Shown: piece after piece, positions 29,148 through 37,044 of the stretch | Numbering within the stretch: position 1 is the first letter of the stretch | Layout: every line of letters begins with the position of its first letter | DNA from: Prosthecodimorpha staleyi | Lineage (GTDB): Bacteria > Pseudomonadota > Alphaproteobacteria > Rhizobiales > Ancalomicrobiaceae | NCBI RefSeq assembly: GCF_018729455.1 | Contig: NZ_JAHHZF010000003.1 | Coordinates: 409,052 to 473,051 of the forward strand | Reading direction: 5' to 3' | DNA length: 64,000 bases | Position numbers and translations under genes: made by a program | Notes under the pieces: model-generated | What the model was told of the DNA's origin: nothing | What the model saw: only the letters and a program-made list of their open reading frames with translations | Databases searched by the model: none

Positions 29148-30536
29148 ATGGCGCGTGACACCGTCGACGCTGTCCCGATCGAGAACCGCGACCAGCTCTA
29201 TGCCTGGTTCGAGAAGGGCTCGAAGCCGAAGGACCGCTGGCGGATCGGCACCGAGCACGAGAAATTCGGCTTTCATACGGACGACCTGTCGCCCGTCGCC
29301 TATGAGGGGCCGCGCGGCGTGCGCAAGCTGCTCGAGGGCATGGAGGGGCTGCTCGGCTGGGAACCGATCATGGATCGCGACGCGATCATCGGTCTCGCCG
29401 ACCCGGTCGGCGGCGGCGCCATCAGCCTGGAGCCCGGCGGCCAGTTCGAATTGTCCGGCGCGCCTCTGGAGACGCTGCACCATACCTGCCGGGAGACCTT
29501 CTCGCATCTCGCCCAGGTGCGCGAGATCGGCGATCCGCTCGGCATCGGCTTCCTCGGCGTCGGCGCCAGCCCGAAATGGTCGCGTGCCGAAACCCCGGTC
29601 ATGCCCAAGTCGCGCTACGGCATCATGAGCGCCTACATGCCGAAGGTCGGCGGCAAGGGGCTCGACATGATGTTCCGCACCTCGACCGTGCAGGTCAATC
29701 TCGACTACGGTTCCGAAGCCGACATGCGCAACAAGATGCGCGTTTCGCTGGCCCTGCAGCCGGTGGCGACGGCGCTGTTCGCCTCCTCGCCGTTCCTCGA
29801 CGGCAAGCCGAACGGCTTCCTCTCCTACCGCTCGGAGGTCTGGCGCGATACCGACGCGGCGCGGACCGGCATGCTGCCGATCGCCTTCGAGGACGGCTTC
29901 GGCTTCGAAGCCTATGCGGAATGGGCGCTCGACGTGCCGATGTATTTGATCAAGCGGGAAGACACCTACCACGACGCGACCGACGTGACCTTCCGGCAGT
30001 TCCTGGAAGGCGCGCTGCGCAACCGTCTGCCGGGCGTGGTCCCGGAGATCGGCGACTGGGTCAACCATCTCGGTTCGCTGTTCCCGGAGGTTCGGCTGAA
30101 GCGCTATATCGAGCAGCGCGGCGCCGATGCCGGCCCCTGGCGGCGGCTCCTGGCGCTGCCGGCCTTCTGGGTCGGCCTCCTCTACGACGAGGGCGTACTC
30201 GACGAGGCGCTGGCCCTGGTCGCCGACTGGAGCGCCGAGGAACGGCAATATCTGCGCGACGCCGCGCCTCGCCTGGCGCTGAAGACGCCGTTCCGCAGCG
30301 GCACGCTGCTCGACGTGGCGCGCGAGGCCGTCGCCCTGTCGCGCAAGGGCCTCGCGCGCCGCAACCGCCTCGGCCCCTGCGCGCCGGTCGACATCTCCGA
30401 GAACGAGACCGTCTATCTCGCCCCCCTGGAGGAGATCGTCGCCACCGGCGAAACCCTCGCCGAGCGCATGCTGCGCCAGTACGAGAAGGATTGGAACGGC
30501 GACGTGAACCAGGTCTTCGCCGAGTACGCCTATTGA
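29148..30536 (+). CDS. gshA: Glutamate-cysteine ligase
   Basis: A 462-residue rhizobial/plant-type glutamate-cysteine ligase, the first step of glutathione synthesis (ATP-dependent gamma-glutamylcysteine formation). Diagnostic segments are RIGTEHEKFGFHTDD near residue 30, a Gly-rich AISLEPGGQFELSGAP around 95, and TSTVQVNLDYGSEADM around 180. ATG 29148 is chosen because AGGAG lies seven bases upstream and the family begins here. It is monocistronic; gshB is not in the window. Confidence 0.94.
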   Translation: MARDTVDAVPIENRDQLYAWFEKGSKPKDRWRIGTEHEKFGFHTDDLSPVAYEGPRGVRKLLEGMEGLLGWEPIMDRDAIIGLADPVGGGAISLEPGGQFELSGAPLETLHHTCRETFSHLAQVREIGDPLGIGFLGVGASPKWSRAETPVMPKSRYGIMSAYMPKVGGKGLDMMFRTSTVQVNLDYGSEADMRNKMRVSLALQPVATALFASSPFLDGKPNGFLSYRSEVWRDTDAARTGMLPIAFEDGFGFEAYAEWALDVPMYLIKREDTYHDATDVTFRQFLEGALRNRLPGVVPEIGDWVNHLGSLFPEVRLKRYIEQRGADAGPWRRLLALPAFWVGLLYDEGVLDEALALVADWSAEERQYLRDAAPRLALKTPFRSGTLLDVAREAVALSRKGLARRNRLGPCAPVDISENETVYLAPLEEIVATGETLAERMLRQYEKDWNGDVNQVFAEYAY

Positions 30537-30617
30537 GGCGAAAGCACAGCCTTGAATTGCTGCCCGTCTCCATGCAATCTTATATCGTGATTTCCCAAAA
30601 GGAAGATCGAGGGTGGC

Positions 30618-31958
30618 ATGGAGCCCGACACCGCGCGATTGAAGCGCGCCATCATCGTGCCCAAAACGGCGATGCTGGCATTGGAAGGTGATGGCAGCTT
30701 CGGAACGGGCGGGGCGCGCTTCAAAGCCGCGCAAGCGATCGAGCCGGCCACCCAGTTGGCGGCATCGGCGCTCCGCATGAAAAGCGCACTCGGTCGTCTG
30801 GCCCTCGACGCGGACGGCGATCAGTTCGCTTTCGCCCGGCTGACGCAAGGCACAGCTGACGGGGTTGTGAAATCTCTGAACAATATCAACGCGATGATGG
30901 TGATATCGCGCGACATGGAAAAGCTGAAGGATGCAGCCTCCGCCATCGACTCGGACTTTGTCGTGGTCGACGACTTCGATCTGGCCATGCCATCGGCCGG
31001 GCTGCGCTACACCGAGTTCCAGAAGCGCCATTTCAGGACGACCGACGCGAAAGCCGACCGGGAGATGCGGGAAGCGAGCGGAACGCTGCAGGCCCACAGG
31101 AGCGGAATCCGGGGCGACAATGTTGCCGTCGGCATTCTGGATACGGGTGTCGACGCGGACCATGTCGAATTCCGCGGACGACGCGTCCTGTTCCGGCACA
31201 TCGGCTACTATCCCGGGGCCGGAGAGGCGCCGCGCATCGTCCGGGGATTCGATACCGACGGGCACGGCACCCATGTCGCCGGCATTCTGACGGGACGCAA
31301 GGTGGGGGTCGCACCGGGCGCTCTTCTGCATTGCGCCAGCGTCATCGAAAGCGAAACCATGCGCACCAGCATGGTCCGGACGGTCTATGGTCTCAACTGG
31401 ATGCTCGGCCATCTCAAGCTGGACCCTGCGGTCCCGGCGGTTCTCAATCTTTCCCTGGGCTTTCCGGCTGTCGACAACGTTGACGAGAAAGGCCACAAGA
31501 CGCGCCTCGCAACGATCCGGTACATGATCAAGAACCTGATCGCCAACGATATTCTGGTCGTATCCGCGATCGGCAACGAAGGTCCCGGGACCTGCGGATT
31601 CCCGGCCGCATTTGACGAGGTGCTCGCCGTTGGGGCTGTCGACGCCTTCGGAAGGACGGCCGATTTCTCGGGGTCGTGCACGACCGGCGGGACCAAGAAG
31701 CCGGACATCATGGGCTTCGGAGTGAATGTCCTATCCGCCGTGGAGCGCGACGTGGACGGCCGTTCGCTCTATACGCGGATGTCCGGAACCAGCATGGCAG
31801 CCCCGTATGTGGCCGGAATCGCGACCCTCTATCGGTCCGCCTATCCGAACGAACCGGTATCTGCCATCATTGACATGATAAGGTCGACCGCCATCTACCT
31901 CGGCAAGTCGACACAAGGAGCGGAAGCGGGACTGGCCGCTTTCCAAACGAATCCGTAA
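30618..31958 (+). CDS. S8 subtilisin-like serine peptidase, no signal peptide
   Basis: A 446-residue subtilase with a full catalytic set: Asp175 (GILDTGVD), His216 (DGHGTHVAG), oxyanion Asn320 (SAIGNEG) and Ser392 (SGTSMAAPYVAG). Residues 1-160 precede the peptidase core. Within them, NNINAMMVISRDMEKLKD followed by VVVDDFDLAMPS (about 88-125) resembles the beta-alpha-beta of an I9 propeptide. There is no signal peptide or membrane helix, so the enzyme is likely intracellular. The gene is less GC-biased than its neighbours. An 18-bp gap separates it from the small I9-like gene downstream, which suggests a cassette. Substrate unknown. Confidence 0.88.
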   Translation: MEPDTARLKRAIIVPKTAMLALEGDGSFGTGGARFKAAQAIEPATQLAASALRMKSALGRLALDADGDQFAFARLTQGTADGVVKSLNNINAMMVISRDMEKLKDAASAIDSDFVVVDDFDLAMPSAGLRYTEFQKRHFRTTDAKADREMREASGTLQAHRSGIRGDNVAVGILDTGVDADHVEFRGRRVLFRHIGYYPGAGEAPRIVRGFDTDGHGTHVAGILTGRKVGVAPGALLHCASVIESETMRTSMVRTVYGLNWMLGHLKLDPAVPAVLNLSLGFPAVDNVDEKGHKTRLATIRYMIKNLIANDILVVSAIGNEGPGTCGFPAAFDEVLAVGAVDAFGRTADFSGSCTTGGTKKPDIMGFGVNVLSAVERDVDGRSLYTRMSGTSMAAPYVAGIATLYRSAYPNEPVSAIIDMIRSTAIYLGKSTQGAEAGLAAFQTNP

Positions 31959-31975
31959 CGGACCGATGGTGGCTC

Positions 31976-32305
31976 ATGGCCGCAATGGCAAAAGCGGGGA
32001 CGGTGCGCCCCTTGCCGGGAAGTCCGGCCCAACGGGATGGCGAGTTGTATCTCGTCCTGCCAAAGCTGGCCGACCAGGAGCCGGGGCTTGGGACGCGCGA
32101 ATGGCTGGCGCGGCAGCGGGCTGCGCTGCAGGCCGTCCGGCACGATATCGAGTCGGTGCTTGAAGCCAAGAAGCTCGTCGGCCAGGTGCGGTTCGAGGAT
32201 GCGCTCGACATCGGTGCGCTCGTGATTCGTTCGAATTCCGAGGTGGCCGACCAGATTCGTGAGCTCGAGAGCGTCGATCAGGTGGTGGCCGACGGCCTCC
32301 TGTGA
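31976..32305 (+). CDS. Small protein with I9-inhibitor-like C-terminus, partner of the subtilase
   Basis: A 109-residue protein that I do not recognise as a named family. The C-terminal third (IGALVIRSNSEVADQIREL then ESVDQVVADGLL) has the pattern of the second half of peptidase inhibitor I9 domains: a strand, an amphipathic helix, and a strand ending VxxVxxD. The N-terminal half is charged and helical (REWLARQRAALQAVRHDIES). Its position 18 bp after an intracellular-type subtilase supports a stand-alone inhibitor or chaperone for that protease. This is inference; structure prediction would test it. Confidence 0.65.
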   Translation: MAAMAKAGTVRPLPGSPAQRDGELYLVLPKLADQEPGLGTREWLARQRAALQAVRHDIESVLEAKKLVGQVRFEDALDIGALVIRSNSEVADQIRELESVDQVVADGLL

Positions 32306-32378
32306 TTCGCCTTTCGCTGGATTTGACGAGACCCGCGGCCGGGCCGATGATCACGCCCGGCGTCAGGGGGGCGAATCC

Positions 32379-33236
32379 ATGTTCGATTTCACGAAGATCC
32401 TGCTCGAAGCCCAGGGCGGCGAGGCGATGCGCAACCTGGCGCGGCAGTTCGGCATCTCGCCGGACCAGTCGCGGGCGGCCGTGGACGCCATGATGCCGGC
32501 CTTCGCCGCGGCCATGCAGCGCCAGATGACCGATCCGAAGGCGCTTCAGGCGCTGTTCGGCCTGATGACCGGGCAGGCCGCCCAGCCGCGCAACCCCTAT
32601 CTCGACGCCATGCAGGCCTTCACGCCGGAAGCCATGAAGGCCGGCAACGATGCGCTCATGGCCATGTTCGGGTCCAACGAGGTGACCAAGGCGGTCGCCG
32701 ACCGGATCGCGGCGATGAGCGGGGTCGGCCAGCAGGTGCTGCAATCGATGATGCCGGCCGTCGCCGCCATGCTGATGGGCGGTCTCGGCACCTCGCTGCC
32801 GCAGGATCCGGTCGCCCGGATGGTCGCCGCCTTTTTCGATCCCGCGCGCGCCCAGGACAGCTATGCCGGCTTCGGCGACATGATGCAGAAGTGGATGCGC
32901 GACGGCGCCGCCAATGGCACCGAGGCCTTCGCGAGCCTGGTCCAGCAGTTTGCCAAGGCCGTGCCGCGCCCGACCGGCGAGACCGAGACCATGGAGGACT
33001 TCCTCAAGCGCGCGCCCAACCCGGCCGGACCGCAGACGCTGATGGAGGAGGCCTTCGGCGCCTTCGTGCGCGGCTTCAACCGCGGTCGCCCGGAAAAGAA
33101 GCCGGAGCCGGAGGCCGCGCCCGACGAACTCGGCGCCTTCATCGGCCAGATGTTCCAGGCCGGCCAGGAGGCGCAGGCGAGCCAGATCCAGGCCTTCGAG
33201 CAGATCTTCGACCAGTTCTGGAGCCAGAAGCGCTGA
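32379..33236 (+). CDS. DUF937-like protein
   Basis: A 285-residue soluble, helical protein rich in Met and Ala. The N-terminal half (MFDFTKILLEAQGGEAMRNL; FGISPDQSRAAVDAMMPAF) matches the start of DUF937 proteins, and LQSMMPAVAAMLMGGLG is the second helix pair. The C-terminal part is charged and ends FEQIFDQFWSQKR. ATG 32379 is the natural start; the frame is open further upstream without family similarity. The role of DUF937 proteins is unknown. It follows the subtilase cassette in the same direction with a 73-bp gap. Confidence 0.82.
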   Translation: MFDFTKILLEAQGGEAMRNLARQFGISPDQSRAAVDAMMPAFAAAMQRQMTDPKALQALFGLMTGQAAQPRNPYLDAMQAFTPEAMKAGNDALMAMFGSNEVTKAVADRIAAMSGVGQQVLQSMMPAVAAMLMGGLGTSLPQDPVARMVAAFFDPARAQDSYAGFGDMMQKWMRDGAANGTEAFASLVQQFAKAVPRPTGETETMEDFLKRAPNPAGPQTLMEEAFGAFVRGFNRGRPEKKPEPEAAPDELGAFIGQMFQAGQEAQASQIQAFEQIFDQFWSQKR

Positions 33237-33360
33237 TCCCTGTTCGCCGGCGCAATGGCACGGCGCCTTGAGGCCGCGTCCCCGTCACCGGCGGACGACC
33301 CGGAGGCCGTCTCCGCGGCAGCCGTGATCGCCGCGACCCCGCGATCGCCCGGCGCGATAC

Positions 33361-33435
33361 GCCCACGGCCTACTGTCCACGGCCCACTGCTCACTGCTCA
33401 CTCTGCCCATTGCCTACCTGCCCACCTGCCGATTC
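33361..33435 (+). repeat. Pyrimidine-rich low-complexity stretch
   Basis: A run built from short related words: CCACGGCCTACTGTCCACGG, then CACTGCTCACTGCTCACT, then GCCTACCTGCCCACCTGCC. It lies in the 214-bp gap before the membrane-protein gene. It looks like slippage-generated sequence; no hairpin or gene is seen. Confidence 0.45.
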
Positions 33436-33450
33436 CCCCTGAAAGGTCCG

Positions 33451-34236
33451 ATGCTCAAGCTCGTCCTGGTCCCGGCCACGCTGCTCGTCGTCTCGTGGGT
33501 CGGAATGCGATTCGGACCGCGCGCGTCGGGATGGCTCGCCGGCCTTCCGGTCATGGCCGGCCCGATCCTGTTCCTGCTCGCCCTCGAGCGCGGACCCGCC
33601 TTCGGCGCGGCCTCGGCGACGGCCTCACTGCCGGCTCTGGCCGGTACGGTCGCCTTCAACACCGTCTACAGCCGCCTGGCGCTGGCCGGGCGCGGCCCGG
33701 TGACGGCATTGGCCGGTGCGGTCGTGATCTGGGTTGTGATCGCCTTTCTGGTCTCCGGCCTGCCCCACCATGTGCCGCTCGGTCTCGCCATCGCGCTCGG
33801 CGCCCTGTTTCTGGGGCCGCACGCGATCCCGAAGCCCGACGTGCCGCTTTCGGCGCCGCCGCTGACGGCCGGAGCATTGGCCTTTCGGATGATCGCCGGG
33901 GCGGCGCTGACGGTCGCCGTGACCGGTATCGCGGCGCCGCTCGGACCGGCCTGGAGCGGTCCGATGACGCTCTTTCCCGTGGTCAGCGCGATCCTCGGCG
34001 TCTCATCCCATCTCTGGCAGGGCGGCGCCGTGGCGGCCGTGCTGCTGCGCGCCCTGATCATCGGCATGGTCTCGCTCGCCGCCTTCCTGGCGACGGCCGC
34101 GCTGCTTCTGGAGCCGCTCGGCCTCGCCGGAGGCTTCGCAGCGGCGATCGCCGCCGCCCTGGCCGCCCAGGCCGCAACCTGGCGCTCGGGCGCCGCCAGG
34201 CCGGCGGCACGCAACGACGGGCGGTCTGCCTCGTAG
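33451..34236 (+). CDS. Polytopic hypothetical membrane protein
   Basis: A 261-residue hydrophobic protein with about eight predicted helices and short charged loops. Helix 1 is LVLVPATLLVVSWVGM, and the motif GWLAGLPVMAGPILFLLALERGP follows. The second half shows a similar pattern (FPVVSAILGVSSHLWQGG), suggesting an internal duplication of the fold. I do not recognise a transport family. It stands alone, ahead of a triple hairpin array. Confidence 0.75.
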   Translation: MLKLVLVPATLLVVSWVGMRFGPRASGWLAGLPVMAGPILFLLALERGPAFGAASATASLPALAGTVAFNTVYSRLALAGRGPVTALAGAVVIWVVIAFLVSGLPHHVPLGLAIALGALFLGPHAIPKPDVPLSAPPLTAGALAFRMIAGAALTVAVTGIAAPLGPAWSGPMTLFPVVSAILGVSSHLWQGGAVAAVLLRALIIGMVSLAAFLATAALLLEPLGLAGGFAAAIAAALAAQAATWRSGAARPAARNDGRSAS

Positions 34237-34320
34237 CGCGCCGCGGGGCACGGGCGTGGCCTCGAAACGACGGAAGGCCGTCCGTCCCTCGGACAGGCAC
34301 CAATCCCTCTTGGAAACACG

Positions 34321-34449
34321 AGAGGCCCGTCCGGGGAGCGGACGGGCCTCGGTCCTTACCGAGAAGCAATAGAGGCCCGTCCGGGGAGCGGACGGGCCCC
34401 GGTCCTTCCTGAAAGCAATAGAGGCCCGTCCGGGGAGCGGACGGGCCTC
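34321..34449 (-). terminator. Array of three near-identical hairpins
   Basis: Three copies of a 30-bp unit at 34321-34350, 34371-34400 and 34420-34449. Each has an 11-bp stem GAGGCCCGTCC/GGACGGGCCTC around a 7-nt loop GGGGAGC; in copy 2 the 3' arm ends CCC and pairs less well. Spacing is 50 and 49 bp. On the minus strand each is followed by a T-containing stretch (TATTGCTTTC after copies 2 and 3), which fits serial terminators for the DUF1127 gene and also blocks read-through from the gene at 33451. Confidence 0.65.
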
Positions 34450-34496
34450 TGGCGCGGGTCGGCGGGATGCGGGGGAACGACCCGCGCTTATGGGGT

Positions 34497-34832
34497 TTAC
34501 TCGACCGCTTCACCGGTGAGCCGGGCGGCGCGCTGCGCCTCGCGCTCGATCGCCTGGGCGCGAAGGCCCGCGCGCCGCTCGACCGCGAAGATGCGCAGCC
34601 GGGTGCTCGGATCGGTACCGGTCGGCGAGGACAGGGCCGCGGTCACGTCGCCGCGCATCAGGCCGATATCGGCCAGCATCCGGTCGTCGAACTCGAGCAG
34701 GTCGCCGACGACCCGACGGTTTCGCCAGGACCGCACCAGGCTTGCGACCACCGACACGGCCCCGCGGACGACAGCCGCGGCGCCACCGCCGAGCCGGTGA
34801 AGGGGACGAGTTGCGATTTCTGCCATATGCAT
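34497..34832 (-). CDS. DUF1127-domain protein
   Basis: A 111-residue protein with the DUF1127 signature in the centre: SWRNRRVVGDLLEFDDRMLADIGL. In this motif short Arg-rich DUF1127 proteins bind or influence RNA and phosphate/carbon metabolism in some Alphaproteobacteria; for long members the role is open. ATG 34832 (MHMAEIATRP) is chosen because AAGGAG lies six bases upstream; the frame is open further back. It is divergent from a LysR gene, a recurrent pairing in Rhizobiales, and is followed by the triple hairpin array. Confidence 0.88.
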   Translation of the reverse strand: MHMAEIATRPLHRLGGGAAAVVRGAVSVVASLVRSWRNRRVVGDLLEFDDRMLADIGLMRGDVTAALSSPTGTDPSTRLRIFAVERRAGLRAQAIEREAQRAARLTGEAVE

Positions 34833-34948
34833 GATGCGCTCCTTTCGAGATCGCGAGACGACTCCGGCCCCGGCGGCGAAATCCGCGCGGGGGTCTGGTT
34901 TGGGGTTGGCGTTAAGGGTGACGGACACACCATGCGGATCGCGCATTG

Positions 34949-34972
34949 ATTAGTCCAACGAATGTTTCTAAT
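34949..34972. promoter_or_regulatory. Inverted repeat in the DUF1127/LysR promoter region
   Basis: ATTAG-N14-CTAAT in a markedly AT-rich patch, 37 bp before the LysR start and 117 bp before the DUF1127 start. It contains T-N11-A-type spacing and is a candidate LysR operator for both divergent genes. Confidence 0.5.
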
Positions 34973-35008
34973 CTCAAACTTCACCGGACTTGATGGATAG
35001 GCAGCACC

Positions 35009-35893
35009 ATGGGCGGCATCCTGGATCTCGACCAGTTGAAGACCTTCGTGGCGATCTGCGAGAGCGGCAGCTTCACCAAGGCGGCCGACGTGGTCCACAA
35101 GACGCAATCGGCGGTTTCCATGCAGATCCGCCGGCTGGAGGAGCGGATCGGCAAGGCGCTGTTCGCCCGCGACGGACGCCAGTCGCGGCTGACGCCGGAC
35201 GGGGAACGGCTGCTCGCCTATGCCCGCCGCATGGTCAAGCTCAACGACGAGACGCTCGCCGCCTTCGCCGAGGCGGAGCTGACCGGCCGCGTCCGGCTCG
35301 GCACGCCGGACGACTATGCCGACCGCTTCCTGCCGGAAATCCCGGCCCGCTTCGCCCGCTCGCATCCGCGCGCCGAGGTGACCGTCATCTGCGCGCCGAC
35401 GACCGACCTCGTCACCATGATGCGCGAGGACGAACTGGACGTGGCGATCATCACCCATGTGCGCGCGCTCGGACCGGCCGAGGTGGTCCGGCGCGAGCCG
35501 CTGCTCTGGGTCACCTCGCAGCGCCACGCCACCCACGAGGCCGATCCGCTGCCGCTCGCGCTCGGCCGCCCGATCTGCACTTGGCGCCGCGCCGCCCTGG
35601 AGGCCCTGGAGACGGTCGGCCGCCGGCACCGGCTGGTGCTGGTCAGCTGGAACGCGACCGCCTATGGCGCGGCCGTGCTGGCCGGCCTCGCCGTCTCGGT
35701 GGTGCCGGAATCGGCGCTCCGGCCGGGCATGCGCGTCCTGACCGAGGCCGACGGCTTCCCGCGCCTCGCCCCGATCGAGATCGGGCTCCTGCGCTCCTGG
35801 CACCATACCTCGCCGGTCATGGACGCGCTTGCCGGCCACATCGTGCAATCGCTCGATAACCTCTCCCCGGCCGCCATGATGGCGGCGGAATAG
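35009..35893 (+). CDS. LysR-family transcriptional regulator
   Basis: A 294-residue LTTR. The HTH is LDQLKTFVAICESGSFTKAA... MQIRRLEERIGKALFARDGR, and the effector domain begins GRVRLGTPDDYADRFLPEIP. The C-terminal segment (IGLLRSWHHTSPVMDALAG... SLDNLSPAAM) is typical of the subgroup paired with DUF1127 genes. It is divergent from the DUF1127 gene, which it probably regulates. The last 120 bp are duplicated about 1.06 kb downstream at 36838-36961. Confidence 0.93.
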   Translation: MGGILDLDQLKTFVAICESGSFTKAADVVHKTQSAVSMQIRRLEERIGKALFARDGRQSRLTPDGERLLAYARRMVKLNDETLAAFAEAELTGRVRLGTPDDYADRFLPEIPARFARSHPRAEVTVICAPTTDLVTMMREDELDVAIITHVRALGPAEVVRREPLLWVTSQRHATHEADPLPLALGRPICTWRRAALEALETVGRRHRLVLVSWNATAYGAAVLAGLAVSVVPESALRPGMRVLTEADGFPRLAPIEIGLLRSWHHTSPVMDALAGHIVQSLDNLSPAAMMAAE

Positions 35894-36062
35894 CGGGCAC
35901 CTTCGGCGCCCGGATGCAGTCTGGTGATGGATCACTCAATCCCTCGCCGTTGCTGCCGGGCGGCCCATCCGGTCCGGCCGGCACACCATGGCGCCGCGGC
36001 GACCGGCGACGGTTCGGTCGCGCCCGAAGCATCGGGGCGCATCCAGGCGTAGGATCGGGAGC

Positions 36063-36791
36063 ATGAGAGAAGGACCCGATATCGCAACCCTGGCCGCGGC
36101 GATCGGCGATCCCGCGCGGGCCGGCATGCTCGACGCGCTGATGTCGGGGCTGGCCCTGTCGGCCGGGGAACTCGCCCGCGAGGCCGGCATCACGCCGCCG
36201 ACGGCGAGCGCCCATCTCGCCCATCTGCGCGCGCTCGGCATCGTGGTGATGGCCGTGCAGGGGCGGCACCGTTATTTCCGGCTGGCCGGCGCTCCGGTGG
36301 CGGAGGCGATCGAAAGCCTGATGGGCACCGCCGCGCGGCTCGGGCAGTTGCGGACCCGGCCCGGACCGCGCGACGCGGCCCTGCGGCAGGCGCGCATCTG
36401 CTACGACCATCTGGCCGGCAAGGCCGGCACCGACCTGTTCGATACCCTGGCGGCGGCCGGACATCTGGCCTTCGGGCCGGACGGACTGGCGCTGACGGCG
36501 TCCGGCGCCGGCGCCTTCCTGGCGGTGGGCTTGGATGTCGGCACGCTGGAGACGCGGAACCGCCCGGCCTGCCGGGCCTGCGTGGACTGGAGCGAGCGGC
36601 GCGACCATCTCGCCGGGGCGCTGGGCGCGGCCGTGCTCCGGATGGTCGTCGCGCGCGACTGGGCGCGCCGCGAGCCGGGCAGCCGGGCCCTCGGCTTCAC
36701 CCCGAACGGCCAGCGCCTGTGGGCCGGCTTTCTCGACCGGTTGGCGCAGCCGACCGGACAACGCGCCGCCATCCGCGGCACCGGGTCGTGA
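36063..36791 (+). CDS. ArsR-type winged-helix regulator
   Basis: A 242-residue regulator, longer than minimal ArsR proteins. The HTH is at about residues 8-90 (AAAIGDPARAGMLDALMSG; GITPPTASAHLAHLRALGIV; GRHRYFRLAG), and a C-terminal domain carries CYDHLAGKAGTDLFDTLAA and CRACVDWSERRDHLAGALGAA, with paired cysteines that might sense metal or redox state. ATG 36063 follows AGGATCGGGAGC. It lies between the LysR gene and a copied fragment of the LysR 3' end. The inducer is unknown. Confidence 0.87.
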   Translation: MREGPDIATLAAAIGDPARAGMLDALMSGLALSAGELAREAGITPPTASAHLAHLRALGIVVMAVQGRHRYFRLAGAPVAEAIESLMGTAARLGQLRTRPGPRDAALRQARICYDHLAGKAGTDLFDTLAAAGHLAFGPDGLALTASGAGAFLAVGLDVGTLETRNRPACRACVDWSERRDHLAGALGAAVLRMVVARDWARREPGSRALGFTPNGQRLWAGFLDRLAQPTGQRAAIRGTGS

Positions 36792-36837
36792 GGCGGATGG
36801 CGGCCGAGCCGAACCAGGATCCGGATCTGAATCGGGA

Positions 36838-36961
36838 TGGGATCGTGATCGGGATCCTGCGCTCCTGGTACCATGCCACGGCGGTCATGGACGCACTTAC
36901 CGGCCAGATCGGGCACGCGCTCGACAACCTCTCCCCAGCCGCCATGAAGAGGGCGGCGGAG
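36838..36961 (+). pseudogene. Copied C-terminal fragment of the upstream LysR gene
   Basis: This encodes IGILRSWYHATAVMDALTG... and ALDNLSPAAMKRAAE, matching the last 40 or so codons of the LysR gene at 35009-35893 with scattered substitutions and a lost stop. No HTH part exists here. It is a remnant of a duplication or rearrangement around the ArsR-type gene. Confidence 0.75.
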
Positions 36962-37044
36962 CGGCTTCTTGATCTTTCGATCGCGCAGACCTACTTTTGG
37001 TGCAACCGAACGAGGTGGATCATGATCGAAGGCGTTGGATTCCG

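Noticed and set aside
30618-32305. IetAS defence system
   Set aside because: IetAS needs an AAA ATPase next to the subtilase; none is present here.
34321-34449. CRISPR array
   Set aside because: The repeats are regular, but the spacers are nearly identical to one another (GGTCCTT...GCAAT), the repeats are self-complementary, and no cas gene is present.
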